The translations under genes were made by a program, and so were the position numbers. A stretch of 64,000 nt of DNA, from positions 23,167,651 through 23,231,650 of the forward strand of contig CM060118.1 of the NCBI GenBank assembly GCA_030522415.1. Direction: 5' to 3'. Below, in pieces: positions 11,126 through 22,000 of the stretch. The notes beneath the pieces are model-generated. The model made no database searches. It saw only the letters and a list, made by a program, of their open reading frames with translations, and was not told where the DNA came from. The stretch comes from Channallabes apus. Lineage: Eukaryota; Chordata; Actinopteri; Siluriformes; Clariidae. How positions within the stretch are numbered: position 1 is the stretch's first letter; every line of letters begins with the position of its first letter.

Positions 11126-13107
11126 TTTCCAGACTAACCAAAGCAGCAAAGTATTCTGTCTCAGTCTCCTTTCCCCCCTGAGATCGAATTACTTCAGTAA
11201 CAGCTGCCAGTACAGCACAGATCTGTAGAACACACAGCATGTATTTTTAATGCAGTACAAACAGATCACTCCCCCGCCCCAAAAAAATCTATTAATTGCA
11301 AACCTCTTTGTGTGCAGCAGAGTTGGACTCCCAGTAACGCTGAACTTTCCTAAAAGTCAGATTAGAACAATCAGACAGGCCACTCAGAAATGTGCCGGAT
11401 GTTCTTTCGGTCAGGGCTGCTGTATCATCCATGGCATCTCCCAAACCATCCTTCTTTCTTTCCAGTGAACCAGCCTGAAGATCATTATGCAGTTTCAGAG
11501 CATCAACTGTGAGATCACTTTTTTCTGTGAGGAAGGAAACAGCACACAAGCAGAGATCAACAAATTATGCATTAAACAGAATACAGAATTGCTATAAACA
11601 TAGAAAACGTATCAAAATGTTGAGCCTAGTTTTGTAACCCGCCAAATGATGGCACACAAGGTTGCATGAAAAGTCAGAGAAAATCAGTCAGACAAAAAAC
11701 ATTGTCCTGTGTACATCAGGAGCTGTGCAACTGGTGCTATTCTGACCATGTGCATTACCATGTCTGCAGTTTCAGCGCAGACAAAGTTAGAACAAAAAGC
11801 ATGAAATTCTGCTTGAATTAGGGCAAATCTGCCACAGAAATGTCTGACATGATTCATCCATTTAACGGCAATGCTAAAATGTGTGGTTCGAGATGGTTTA
11901 AGTGGCAAGACCACAATACTTTCAACGAGCTCAATGCCTGAAAATGTTGAAAACATTCGGAAACTTGTGTATGATAATCGAAAATAGTCCAAACCATTTC
12001 TGCCGTACAGTGTGCCAAACGGAACAGTCCAGACAATCCTCAAGTGTGATTTAAACACACACAAATTGCTACCAAGTTCATCCCCAATTCACTGACCCAG
12101 GAGCAGAATGAACATCGCGTCTGGCAAGAACTCAGTCAGTGTGCCGTGGATGACACGTCCTTCATGTGAACGATCATGACCGTTAATGAAACTTGGGACA
12201 AAGCAACAGTATGCACAGTGGAAGAGCCCATCATCTCCACGACTAAAAAAGGTGAGGCAGATCCGCAGCTCGACCAAGTGCATGCTCGTCGTCTTTTTCG
12301 ACATTTTACATTGAGAATTCGTCTTCAGGGGCCAAACCATCAACAACAAATTCTACTGTGAGGGTTTTAAGGCGTCTGAAGAATGACGGATGGCGAAAAA
12401 ACAGAGCATGTAAACAGTCCTAATCTCAAAACGCTCCTAGATTTAATAGAGTGTCTCACAAGTGTACATACACTTCAACATGATCATCTGATAGTCACAT
12501 GACAGCATCAATGATGACTACTGACATCTTTAGAGGAAACATATCACTACACATTGCTGCCATAACTCAATTTAAGTTTTAAAAAACGCCATAGATAATT
12601 GTTGAAATCTTTAGACATTTTTGGGCCGATCAAAAATATAGGAGACATGTTCTTTGTCTATAAAATAAATATAAAGTTTATACACACACAACTGCAATGG
12701 AAAGTAAAAATGCAGCCACTGTGTTTATCACACATGTAACAGGACTTTGCACTTTTCCAACAAAATACGACAAATGTAATTTCCACATTTTTAAAATGAA
12801 CAAAACGTACACCTCTACAGCAGAGTCAATCGTCAAATTATGCATTACGTTACATGTTAAGAAGAGAACATGAAGCAGACTGCCTGCGGGATTTTAACTA
12901 ACATTACCCACGTGGTCACACAGGGGCTGTACATTTCACTGCGTAAACATGTCTTAGCTAAGTTTTACCTATCGGCCGGCTGAAAAATCGGCTTTTGGCA
13001 GCTTGTCGATATCGACTCGTCTCTGGGTTTGAATCGCTGCTGTGTCCTTTCTTCCATCGCTTTAACTTCTGCGCTGTTCCGGACCGAAGTTTACCGGATT
13101 TCACCAT
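1670..13107 (-). CDS. rrp12: rrp12: ribosomal RNA processing 12 homologue (5' 23 exons; 3' part off window)
   Basis: Rrp12 is a nucleolar HEAT-repeat (NUC173) protein needed for maturation and export of pre-40S and also pre-60S particles. Coding exons in transcript order: 13107-12969, 11524-11304, 11222-11139, 11007-10931, 10458-10353, 9532-9416, 8147-8009, 7920-7793, 7708-7610, 7495-7404, 7295-7202, 6167-6067, 5897-5783, 5661-5519, 4356-4235, 4115-4051, 3921-3759, 3109-2955, 2832-2765, 2405-2312, 2213-2055, 1953-1873, 1775-1670. All have GT-AG borders and phases that join, giving about 889 codons of a protein near 1,300 residues. The start carries the family signature [15 protein letters not shown] and SRFFSRP; later blocks include [30 protein letters not shown] and [13 protein letters not shown]. 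The acidic, basic C-terminal tail exons are not in the window. The exon-10 to exon-11 join is slightly shorter than in human and is the least certain border. Confidence 0.96.
4598..4679 (-). other. Possible cassette (poison) exon in rrp12 intron 14
   Basis: Between rrp12 coding exons 5661-5519 and 4356-4235 lies an 82-nt segment with a strong pyrimidine tract and AG (CCACCTTTTTCCCTTAG) and a consensus GTGAGT donor. The flanking exons join in frame without it and reproduce the conserved protein ([12 protein letters not shown]). Including it shifts the frame, and a TGA arises at 4,603-4,601, just before the segment ends. It may be a regulatory nonsense-mediated-decay exon, or chance splice-like sequence. 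Only RNA data can tell. Confidence 0.35.
5040..5440. mobile_element. hAT-like terminal region in rrp12 intron 14
   Basis: The segment ends near 5,386-5,431 with AATACTCAATTACTAAAATATTCGATAGCTACAGCCCTA read in pieces. That is the reverse complement of the common fish hAT terminus TAGGGCTG-x-AGCTATCGA followed by TACTAATCGAGTATTC-like sequence. The opposite end and a target duplication were not identified, and no transposase is readable, so this is a truncated non-autonomous copy at best. Confidence 0.35.
8822..8935 (+). repeat. tRNA-derived SINE head
   Basis: TTAGCACAGTGGTTAAGGC (A box) is followed about 35 nt later by GAGTTCAAACC (B box), the internal RNA polymerase III promoter of a tRNA-derived SINE. 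The sequence does not fold as a functional tRNA and continues into non-tRNA sequence, so it is a SINE copy rather than a tRNA gene. It lies in rrp12 intron 6, opposite in orientation to the gene. Confidence 0.6.
9150..9255 (-). repeat. SINE fragment, reverse orientation
   Basis: TGCTTAAGGGCCCAA, then a reversed B box (GGTTTGAACTTGGGACC) and a reversed A box (TTACCACTGAGCTACC) mark a degenerate tRNA-derived SINE on the minus strand in rrp12 intron 6. Confidence 0.5.
9335..9366. repeat. T-run followed by G-run
   Basis: A run of about 19 T is followed directly by about 13 G in rrp12 intron 6. Homopolymer lengths here are prone to assembly error. Confidence 0.9.
9560..10085 (-). mobile_element. 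Tc1-like transposase fossil in rrp12 intron 5
   Basis: Minus-strand reading gives [10 protein letters not shown], then [12 protein letters not shown], the C-terminal catalytic region of a Tc1-like DDE transposase. Farther right are degraded blocks matching the middle of the same family, such as GGGSLQ(V) in CCTCCACCATGCTTCACTG and the [12 protein letters not shown] region in GTTGAGTCGTTTAGCCTTG. Frameshifts and deletions abolish the frame. Inverted repeats were not located. Confidence 0.65.
11069..11117. repeat. (TA)n microsatellite beside an rrp12 donor site
   Basis: About 24 TA units are followed by a T-run to 11,128. In the transcript this lies only nine nucleotides inside the intron after the donor of coding exon 11222-11139. 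Stop-free AT-dinucleotide reading frames across it are artefacts of the repeat. Confidence 0.95.
11690..12440 (+). mobile_element. mariner (DD34D-type) transposase fossil in rrp12 intron 1
   Basis: Plus-strand frames, broken several times, spell mariner transposase pieces in order: [14 protein letters not shown] (HTH region), a [16 protein letters not shown] segment, then FTDPGAEQN-like remnants of LTDEQKQNR. They continue with [20 protein letters not shown], matching the DESW...YDPETKQQS...W(K)SP region, and [13 protein letters not shown], matching GQTVNQQFYCEVLRRLR. The catalytic aspartates are partly lost and no intact frame remains. Terminal repeats were not recognised. Confidence 0.7.
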
Positions 13108-13540
13108 TTTGGAGAGAGACGTGATCCTCGAAACGCTCAACCACGCTTTCTCCCCGGCCTGCACGTCGCACGTTAGATGTCGTCATCACTATGCGCCCCA
13201 ATTGCAACGCTTGGAGGTGGGCTGTGTTTAAGTTTACTGCGTAGTGCACTAGAGAAAAAGAAAGCTGAAAATTAAGTTTAACTTAAAACTGCGCTCCAAT
13301 AAACTGTTGTCGATTTTTATACCGATTAAAATCACTGTATAGTTTGCAGGAATATATTTATATTTTATACTTTTTATATTGTATTGTATTTTTTTTAAAA
13401 TTATAATAATTGGTTAAGTGATATGTTTGATTTGCAAGGTGCTGGGGACATACTTTTGCCAGTATACACAGGGCTGTTGATAAACATTTTGGATGATATG
13501 ATATAAACATTTAAATGTGTTAGACTAGATATATTAATAG
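13108..13540 (-). promoter_or_regulatory. rrp12 5' flank and likely promoter
   Basis: Upstream of the rrp12 start codon (ATG at 13,107-13,105, with G at -3) the first 120 bases are CpG-bearing and locally GC-rich, ending near 13,240. Beyond that the DNA becomes AT-rich with no gene. No TATA box at a convincing distance was seen, as expected for a housekeeping promoter. The transcription start cannot be placed from sequence. Confidence 0.4.
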
Positions 13541-14215
13541 TTGAAGTTAGAAGTTTACATACACTCAGGCTGAAGTCATTAAAACAGTATCACTATATAC
13601 AACTCACTATATCACAATTCCAATAGTTCAAAAGTGTATATACATTCAGGTGGTCTGTTCCTTTAAACAGCTTGGAAAAGTCCAGAAAATTAGGTCATGG
13701 GCTTAGAAGCTTCTGGTAGGGTCATTGACATCATTTCAGTCATGTGGAGGTGCACCTGTGTATGTATTTTAAGGCCTACCTTTAAACTCAATACCCATTT
13801 GTTTGACATCATGGGAAAATCTAAATAAATAAATCATGAGAAAAAAAAGACCTTCATATAGCTAGTTCATACTTGGGAGCCATTTCCAAATACCTGAAGG
13901 TACCAAGTATAGGTATAAACAACATCACGCAAGTACAGTATGAACACCTTGGGACCATCAAGACCAATATTATCAACATACCCTAAAAGGCTGCAAAGTC
14001 AAGGAAGAAGCCTCTGCTCCAAAACCACAGTGGCACATGGGGACAAAGACTTAACCTAACTGGAAAAAGTAAGAACTGTTGGGCCAAAATGAAAAAATAA
14101 TTGACTGCGATAACAAGAGGGAGGCTAGCAAGTCAACGAACACAATCCAAACTGTAAAGCACAGGGATGGCAGCATCATGTTGTGGTTTGCTGCAGAAGG
14201 TACTGGTGCAAGGAG
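13540..14215 (+). mobile_element. Sleeping Beauty-type Tc1 fossil, internally deleted
   Basis: The left end carries AGTTTACATACACTCAGG and AGTCATTAAAAC, and the inner repeat recurs near 13,630 (AAAGTGTATATACATTCAGG), matching the IR/DR structure of salmonid-type Tc1 elements. The inter-repeat sequence CCTTTAAACAGCTTGGAAAA and the transposase start region (GGGAAAATCTAAA) follow. The middle is deleted; catalytic-region remnants end near GCATCATGTTGTGG at about 14,172-14,185. The right inverted repeat is missing. Confidence 0.75.
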
Positions 14216-14304
14216 CAATGGGCTAAGATTCCAGCAACTTATTGTGTAAGATTTTGTGTGACTAAAGTAATATATTAGTGAACTGCTTTAACAGGAACTG
14301 AAAA

Positions 14305-15165
14305 ATGGTTTTATAATGCTGCCAATCAGTGGGTGTGTAAATGTCTATAAAATAACACGTTTTGGCAGTTTCAGGTGTGTTAACACAGCACTAAGAGGAA
14401 AAGACATAAGCAATGGTCATAGAGAATCAAATGTCACTGCACATCTCTCTGGAAAGGGTTATAAAACAATTTCCAAACAATTTGAAGGTCAACATTTGTC
14501 AATGAGAAAGATTATTCAGAAGTGGCAAACATTAAAGAAGCGGCACAGCAGCGGATGTCTCAGCACATTCACACCAAGGTCAGACCATGCAGTGTTTAGA
14601 AGGGTTTTAAAGACAAAGCCTCGTCTGTCTATAAAGAACACAGAATGGAACTGCGGCCGAACAAACCACAAGACTTCTGGAATAATGTCCTGATGAGACC
14701 AAATTGGAGTTGCCTGGCCTTAATGCTCAGTGCCATATTTGGCCAAAACCAAACAGTATTGCAGCAGAATTACCGGCGGTGGAGCGGTGATGATTTGTGC
14801 TTGTTTACAGCCAAAGGACCCGGGCACCTTGCATTTGCAGGGGTGTCATCTAGTTTAGATTGACATGTTTTGGCCATAATAAAATTAAATTAAGGTTAAC
14901 ATTCTCGCGGAATTGCTTTACACCAAAATTGCGATTTAAAGCAGATTTTATATATCAGGTTAATGAATGTGATAAATAATGTGGCTGGACAGAGCTAAAT
15001 GCCTAAATTTCTAAAAAAGAAGTTTGACTGTACCCCTTATTTTACATTAGACCTTGACAAAATTGGTAAAATATTGCATATGGCATGTAGTTTTGTAATT
15101 GTACAAACATGTATGGCAACTTCAAGAACAGCTGTGCAAACACTTTTTTTTTTTTTTTTTAACTT
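14305..15165 (+). mobile_element. Second Tc1-like fossil
   Basis: Readable blocks in order include AGGTGTGTTAACACAGCACTA at the 5' leader, AAAGGGTTATAAAACAATTTCC and AGAAAGATTATTCA (HTH DNA-binding region), then NKPQDFWNNVL, LFGHNA-like and IWACF(T)A-like pieces of the DDE domain near 14,660-14,830. Frameshifts occur throughout. The sequence after 14,870 is AT-rich and ends in a T-run at 15,146-15,160. It belongs to a different Tc1 family from its left neighbour. Confidence 0.65.
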
Positions 15166-16087
15166 TGATCTTAAACATTACTGTTTAAGATCAAAATGTA
15201 GAATTTTCTTTTACTGCAAAGCTTATTTATTATAACATTTCTCATATCCACTCATTGTTTAGAAGATTTTAATGTTGTAAGCTTGTTGATTATAAAACTA
15301 TATAAAACAAAGTTAAAGTGTTTTATGATAACATTTTACATTAGTTTTATTTTATTTAATTAAAAAATCTTAAAATATGTATAATACCTTGTTAAATAGT
15401 CATCATCTCTTATTTCTCAGCCTTGATATAGTCTCTCTATATTTGAAGAATTAAAATATGAATATTTTTGATGTAAATTAATGCATACAATGAGGACCAC
15501 TTTTAGAAAAATGAAGAAAGTTTCATCCACAATAAAAAGCAACATATTTATTTTTAAATATTGGTCAAGAATTTGTTAGAAAAACAATGAAAAATAGAAT
15601 GCAACAGGTAAGAGAAACCCACCACCATGTCTGCATGATGCTTTACAAAAACCATTCACAAAATGTTCTTGGTAACTATAAATCTTCTCTCCATAAAAAC
15701 CTCAGACCTCCAATGGGTGCGAAGAGAAAATAAATATAATGAGTATAAAACATGAACAATCAGCTATAATTTAGTCAATTCAATATGCATTTCTGATAGT
15801 AGAGGGAGCACAGCTCCACAGTATGTCCTAGTTAATTCAAACTAACAGATCTATCAGATCCAGACTCTGGACATGCATGTTACTGTAGATAAAACACTTG
15901 ATCATGTTTATGTTCATGTTGAAAAGTTCCAATATTCCAGAGACAAGACCGCTTTTTTCCTCATCACAGCTTCTTATCATCCAATGATATAACTGTAAAT
16001 CCAGGCTTGGTAGACTACATGATGTGCAGGATTATGGATCCACAGACAGGCAATGACCTGGGATGTTCCATTTGTTGTTGCTCAAAT
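15165..16087. other. AT-rich 3' flank and 3' UTR of zdhhc16
   Basis: No coding signal. The right-hand part, immediately left of the zdhhc16 stop codon, is probably its 3' UTR. A minus-strand AATAAA (plus TTTATT at 15,547-15,552) is a candidate poly(A) signal, giving a UTR of about 540 nt. This placement is inference. Confidence 0.35.
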
Positions 16088-19000
16088 TTACACTGGCATC
16101 ATGTCTTTTTTAATCGGGTAGATGTCCCATGTCAGTCCGTCACCATAAGGACTGTGGCCAGAGGGTAGTAAAACCCGGGTTAACCAGTGACTGTTAAGAA
16201 ATTAAAAACACATAATATTATAACATGGCAATGTAAGCAATACCATTATAAAGAAATTAACGGTACAATTTTGCCATACCATGTTTTGAACATATCAATT
16301 ATGACAAGGGATTTGACAAACCAATAGTTTATAACTGACTAGGTTTAATACCACAGGAAGAGAGTTTTTAGGAAGCCAAAAATAAGCTGATCAGCTTTAA
16401 TATAATCAATGATATTTCAGGTACATGTCTGCCTGTCTTTCTGTATGACAGAACTCTCTGCCTAACTTATAAAATTTTATTTCTTTGTATTAATAAGGTT
16501 GAGTATCTTGCACCTTTGTTTACTCCAAGTTGTACTTCTTTTGTCGTCAGCCAAATAAAATAGACTATTAAATCCTTCACAACTTCATAACTTCAACATC
16601 ATTTTTACTCAACATTTTAGCGCATAACATTTTGCTGTCAGTTCGGGTATTTTACACATCCTCACTGTGGACTGCTGTGGATATGTTGGCTCTAATGACC
16701 CGTATTTTACCTCATAGTGGCGCTTTCATAACTGATTGTTATAGCACAATGGTTCTGGAACACATGAGACAAACTGGTTTTAAACTTCCCTAAAAAGAAA
16801 TTATTTTACCCAATTCCTGTATAACCACTGAACAGCTGTAAGCTCACGTGTAATTTGCTAGTTCATGTTTATCGTGTCCTCTTTGTAAAGCACCCTACCT
16901 CCTTTTCTCCACTCCAAAAAACACCTTCCAGTTGTTCAATTTACCGTAGTTAAAAGGATTTCTATAAACCTACAATAAAAGAAAAAGTAGTTCAGAATTA
17001 GTACATATTCTATCAAAGTAATTAAGTTCCTAGATACTCTCTCAGCAGTGTGTGTGTATATATACTGTTCTTAGCAGGGTCCAAAAGTTTGGTTTTTCTA
17101 AGTTGAAAATAAACAGAAGGCTTAAGAAATCAGAAATACAAAAGTAAATATACAATAGCTTAAATATGTAATGATTAATGTTCATTTTAATGTTAAATAT
17201 AGGCTAATTTGTGGTATTGACCATGTTAAATGTTTTATACTAAAGATCTCTTCTGTGATGCCTAGAATAGACTTGCATGCACACTGATGGATTTAATCTA
17301 AAATGAATCACAATATGTAGCACAAATTTGTAGATTCCATGCCAGATCAATTGCACACTATCATTAAAGCAAAAAAAAAAAAAAAAAAAAGAGAATGCAG
17401 TGAATACTAAGAAACTTGTGTAATGAATATTACAACAATGTGTGAAGGACATAAGAGACTCGATGCTAATCAACTTCCTTCTGCTTAATCCTGACAGGGC
17501 AGAAGTACTGGTAACTAGTAGCACATGCAATTAGAAATAAACTTTCTGATCACACAGTAACCTGGATGGCCTTTCTGTTTCATCATGTACAACAGTAAAA
17601 GACCTAGTTGTTATTATTAACTCTAGGATTTCATTTGAAGCTCATGTAGACATTACAAGGATAACATTCTTCCATCTCAGAAATATAGCAAAAATAAGAA
17701 ATATATAAGCTATTAAATTTAATATATTTAAAAATTTTATTCTTACTGGAACCAGAAGATATGAGCACATCACCCCTATACTATCCACACTGCATTGGCT
17801 CACAGTGAAATTTCATATTGATTTAAAAATAATACTACTGACCAATAAAGCACTAAATGGTCTTACCCAAGTGAACTGCTAGTGTCTTACGATTCACCAC
17901 ACATACTTCGATCAAAGGATGCTGGCTGCTTGTTAGTACCGTATATAATGAAAACTACAGCAGGGGCCAGATCTTTTTCTTGCAAAGGCAAAAAGTTATG
18001 GAATAACCATCCAATTAATGTTCGGGACTCATACAGGTAAAGATTTATTTATTTAGCCAAGCATTTTTGTAATTAGATTTGCCTTACGGTAGATAAAGGA
18101 GCAGATCTGGGGGACTCATGGACAGAGTATTATGGTGAACTGGTACGTTTAGATGCTGTCTTCCCCACTCTCATTAATCACTCAGGTTTGTTGATGGTGG
18201 AGTGACTAGTTTGTTTGTTTGTTTACTTCTCAGGGAGTCATTATGTCGGTGTTTCCTCCTGTCTCTCCGTTTTAGTTATGCTGTCATAATTCATCCTGAG
18301 GGAGTCCCTGCTTGCACTCTGCACTAAATAAACATTCATCTTAGATATTATGTGACTGTGACCATACCTAACTATTATGTCTTCTTTTCTGTCCCTCTCT
18401 CTCTCCCTCCCTCCCTCTCGAGCTACAAATGCCGCTCCTGAGCTTCCAGGGATCCAGACCCTCTCTGCCCTCTGGACTTTTCTGACTCATCCTGGTGTCC
18501 TGCTTCTGGTTGTATATCTCGTCGCATGGAGACTTGTCTGGTCTGCTTGGGATGGGTGTGGCGACTTGGGATGGTTCCATTTTACCATGGCGATAATCCT
18601 GGCCTTGGCTGATGCAGACAGCTGTTCTTTGAGGACTTAATCACTTAATAGTCCAGGACTGGAATTTCCTACAGTTTTGTACCAAAGGCTCCAATAACAA
18701 GCTGGACTCCATATTAACTTACATACAATCAATTAATATACTGAACTTCCAGCTGCCTAACACAGTATGACTGCAAAACAATTCCTGCTTTCTATTATCA
18801 CCCAAATGAGGATGGGATCCCTGTTGAGTCTGGTTCCTCTCAAGGTTTCTTCCTATTGCTATCTCATGGGGGGTTTCCTTGCCACCGTCACCCTTGGCTT
18901 GATCATCAGGGACAATCTAATCATTTCGATTCATACATATTTTCTTTTATATTTTTTACATATTACCATAATTTTCTTTTGAATCTGAGAGGAAAGTAAC

Positions 19001-22000
19001 ACATCTGTCTGTGGGAATTGTGTACACAATCATTCACAAACTCCACTTCCACATTACAGGATCTCAGCTGGGAGTTATTGCCACATTCTCTGTATAATCA
19101 AAAGTCCCAGTTTCACTTGAATACCCCTCGTAAATATTAGAAAGGTTCTACGTTTCACTTTAGTTGTCAATAAAATTATATGTAATAAAAAAATTTCCTA
19201 TTAAGCTAGAAATAAATTGACTTTTGTACATGTGAACATGAAGGGCTCATACTTCTGGTTGTTTTGTGATTAAAAGCATGGGCTTTTTAAGTGTGTGTGT
19301 GTGTTGGTGTCATACCTTTCCCCACTTGGCCATGCGTGTGGCCTCTTTATTGTTGATATGCCTCTCAATACTGGTCTCTCCACGGGAGATAAGGACAGCA
19401 TGCCACAAAGTCAGAGCTCCTAGAGCAATTGCCACAGTGCTAGAGGCCACAAGACATATAATTATAAATCATATAAGGAAAGGAAAGTCAATGAACAAAT
19501 TTAAATGCTAAAGAAAGAGCCTGATCAAACAGCTTACCTGGTAAGCACCCACATGTAGATAACACTCTTATGAAATAGCCGGTCTTTAAAGGTGAAAGTT
19601 TCTGAAGTTTCACTCTAATCAAAACAAAATATGCTTGACTGTATGAAGCAATAATTAACACACTTAGATTTTAACACTTGTGTTCTCAATTCTTTGCAGA
19701 AAATTATTCATTTTGTGCACTGAATTAACTAAACCAAAAACTGTAGAAAAACATGATTACCATTCTTATCAAACCTGATCACTTTTTTGATCATGTGAAT
19801 TGTATCTTTGAAAAAAAAATTCATGTCAAATTATTAGGAAACAAAGGTTAAGAGTATTTCATTGCATTTTTACTCGATCCAAACTAATCTTGTAAATAAA
19901 TGCCTGAAATTATGAAAGATTATCTGCAAATAGAAAAATCCAAAAATAGGTCACCACCTGGTTTTAACTAAGCAAATTACTCAGTGATTAGTACGGTTCA
20001 GATGGCAACAAATTATTTTTCCCTAACTGAAACAGTAAATAGCTTCCAATTTTATTCATCAAATTATTGGATTGCATCAAGCAAAGAAAACAACTAAAGA
20101 GATTGCTGAAACTACTAAAATGAGATTAGCTGACAATCTGAATGTACTGAAGGAAAAACCTGGCCAATAAATGGATTTATTTCTTCCAGCATGGCATGGG
20201 CATATTCCAAGATTACTATACCAGGATTCATCGGGCTCAAATGGTGGATGAGTGGTTCAGGGAGAGTGTGAGATCATTTTCACAATGGATTGGCCACCAT
20301 AGAGTCCTAACCCTAACCCCTTAAACCTGAATCTTTGGGATGTGTCGGAAATAAGACATTGTATAATCGCATTGAAACTGTGCCACAAATGCCTGTTTTA
20401 ATCAATGCAAAAGTTGCTCCAATGAACTACTAGTGTCAGTGACTTTATTTGGGCAGGGCAGTGCAAATATTTACTAGCATATGATTTTGCAGTGGCCGAA
20501 ACAAGTCCACATACATGGTGAATGCGTTCATTATTTACCACTATATGCGGCTTTTAAATACAAGGTACTTGAGGAATTTTTTTTTTTAATATTTCATTTA
20601 AGTAAAATAAATTATGTGACCACATAATCTTGTTATTAGCAGGAATATTCATGTTTTGCAAAATTAACTTTATATAAAAACTTTGTAATTAAATTAATTT
20701 GTGGTCTTACATACCCACGGAAGGTTAACAATGTATTAATTCATTCACATAATTTCACTCACACACTCATTGCACACTACGGGCAATTTGGGAATGCCAA
20801 TTAGGACTATGGGAGGAAACTGTAGTACCCGGAAAGAAACCCAGCAAGCACGGAGAGAACACGTAGAGACAAACTCCGTGCACACGAATCGAACCCGACC
20901 CTGGAGGTACAAGGCAACAGTGCTAACCACTACACCACCGTGCCGCCACATTGAATTCAACCAAGAGAAAATTATTATGAGAATGTAAATCCTATTCAAA
21001 CTTTGTTTCACAAAATAATTAGTTGTGTCAGCTCAATGCACAAAATGTATTATATATACACTGCATTAATATCCTTGCAGTACGTTTCTAAAGAAAAAAT
21101 ATGAATTAATTATTAGACAGTAATTAATTCATTACTTACAGTTCATACAGTTTTAAAATAAGTGCGACTAGAAGCAGGATTGTAATATTCAGTAAGGGAA
21201 AAAAAACTATTTCATGAATTACACTGAAAAGAAAACATGGAGGAAACCAAAGGATATTAGTTAATACTTGAAAAAATATATATTATTTGAAAAAAGTGCT
21301 ACTACAGTATAGCTCAATGTCGGGATTATTTGCAACCAGGTTTCCAGAGCTCATACCTTCAGACTGCACCTACTACAAAGGTAAGACTTTTATAAGAAAA
21401 CGTTCTGCAAACGTGATGCCCTGGGGTTTGTCTCATAGTTTAGTTTCATATAAACGAATACCCTTGTGTTTCTTCCATTTTTTTGTGTATCTTATAGGAA
21501 AGTCCAATTAGCAGATGAAGCAGAAATTATGATGACCTTAAACATCAAACAGACTTCAGGAACACCAGCAAGGAAAAAAGATGGATGCAAAGCCCTCTAT
21601 ATAATAATACCTTGACAGTCAGAGATTCTTGAGGAAGGATTCCTATGAGCAGACCTACACCAGTCACTGGAACGCCCTGTTTTTCCATGTCCATGTGCTT
21701 GATGTGCTATTGAAGGAGCAGCAGAAATAGATTCGTCCCATTTTTAGTAGAAGAGAAAGAACAGAAGCACCGGCATAGAACGTGAAGTGTTATGTGTGTG
21801 GCTTAAAGTATAAGTTGTATTTACAGCCTTACATCTAAAACATGATATGCATCCATGAAGAGATTACGGCCACTGATGCTGCAATATATACAGCCAAGAG
21901 TCATATAGAGACAGAAGGAGAAGAAGTAACGGTGGTTGAAATGACCAACACAGTTGTTGAGCCAAGCTATAAATGGGCAGTTAAGGGTGACAAAGGAAGT

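Noticed and set aside
12995..13231. 78-codon plus-strand frame at the rrp12 start
   Set aside because: It is antisense to rrp12 exon 1, which has strong family similarity; the plus frame has none.
20305..20325. Interstitial telomere (CCCTAA) array
   Set aside because: Only about two degenerate units are present, inside a Tc1 fragment.
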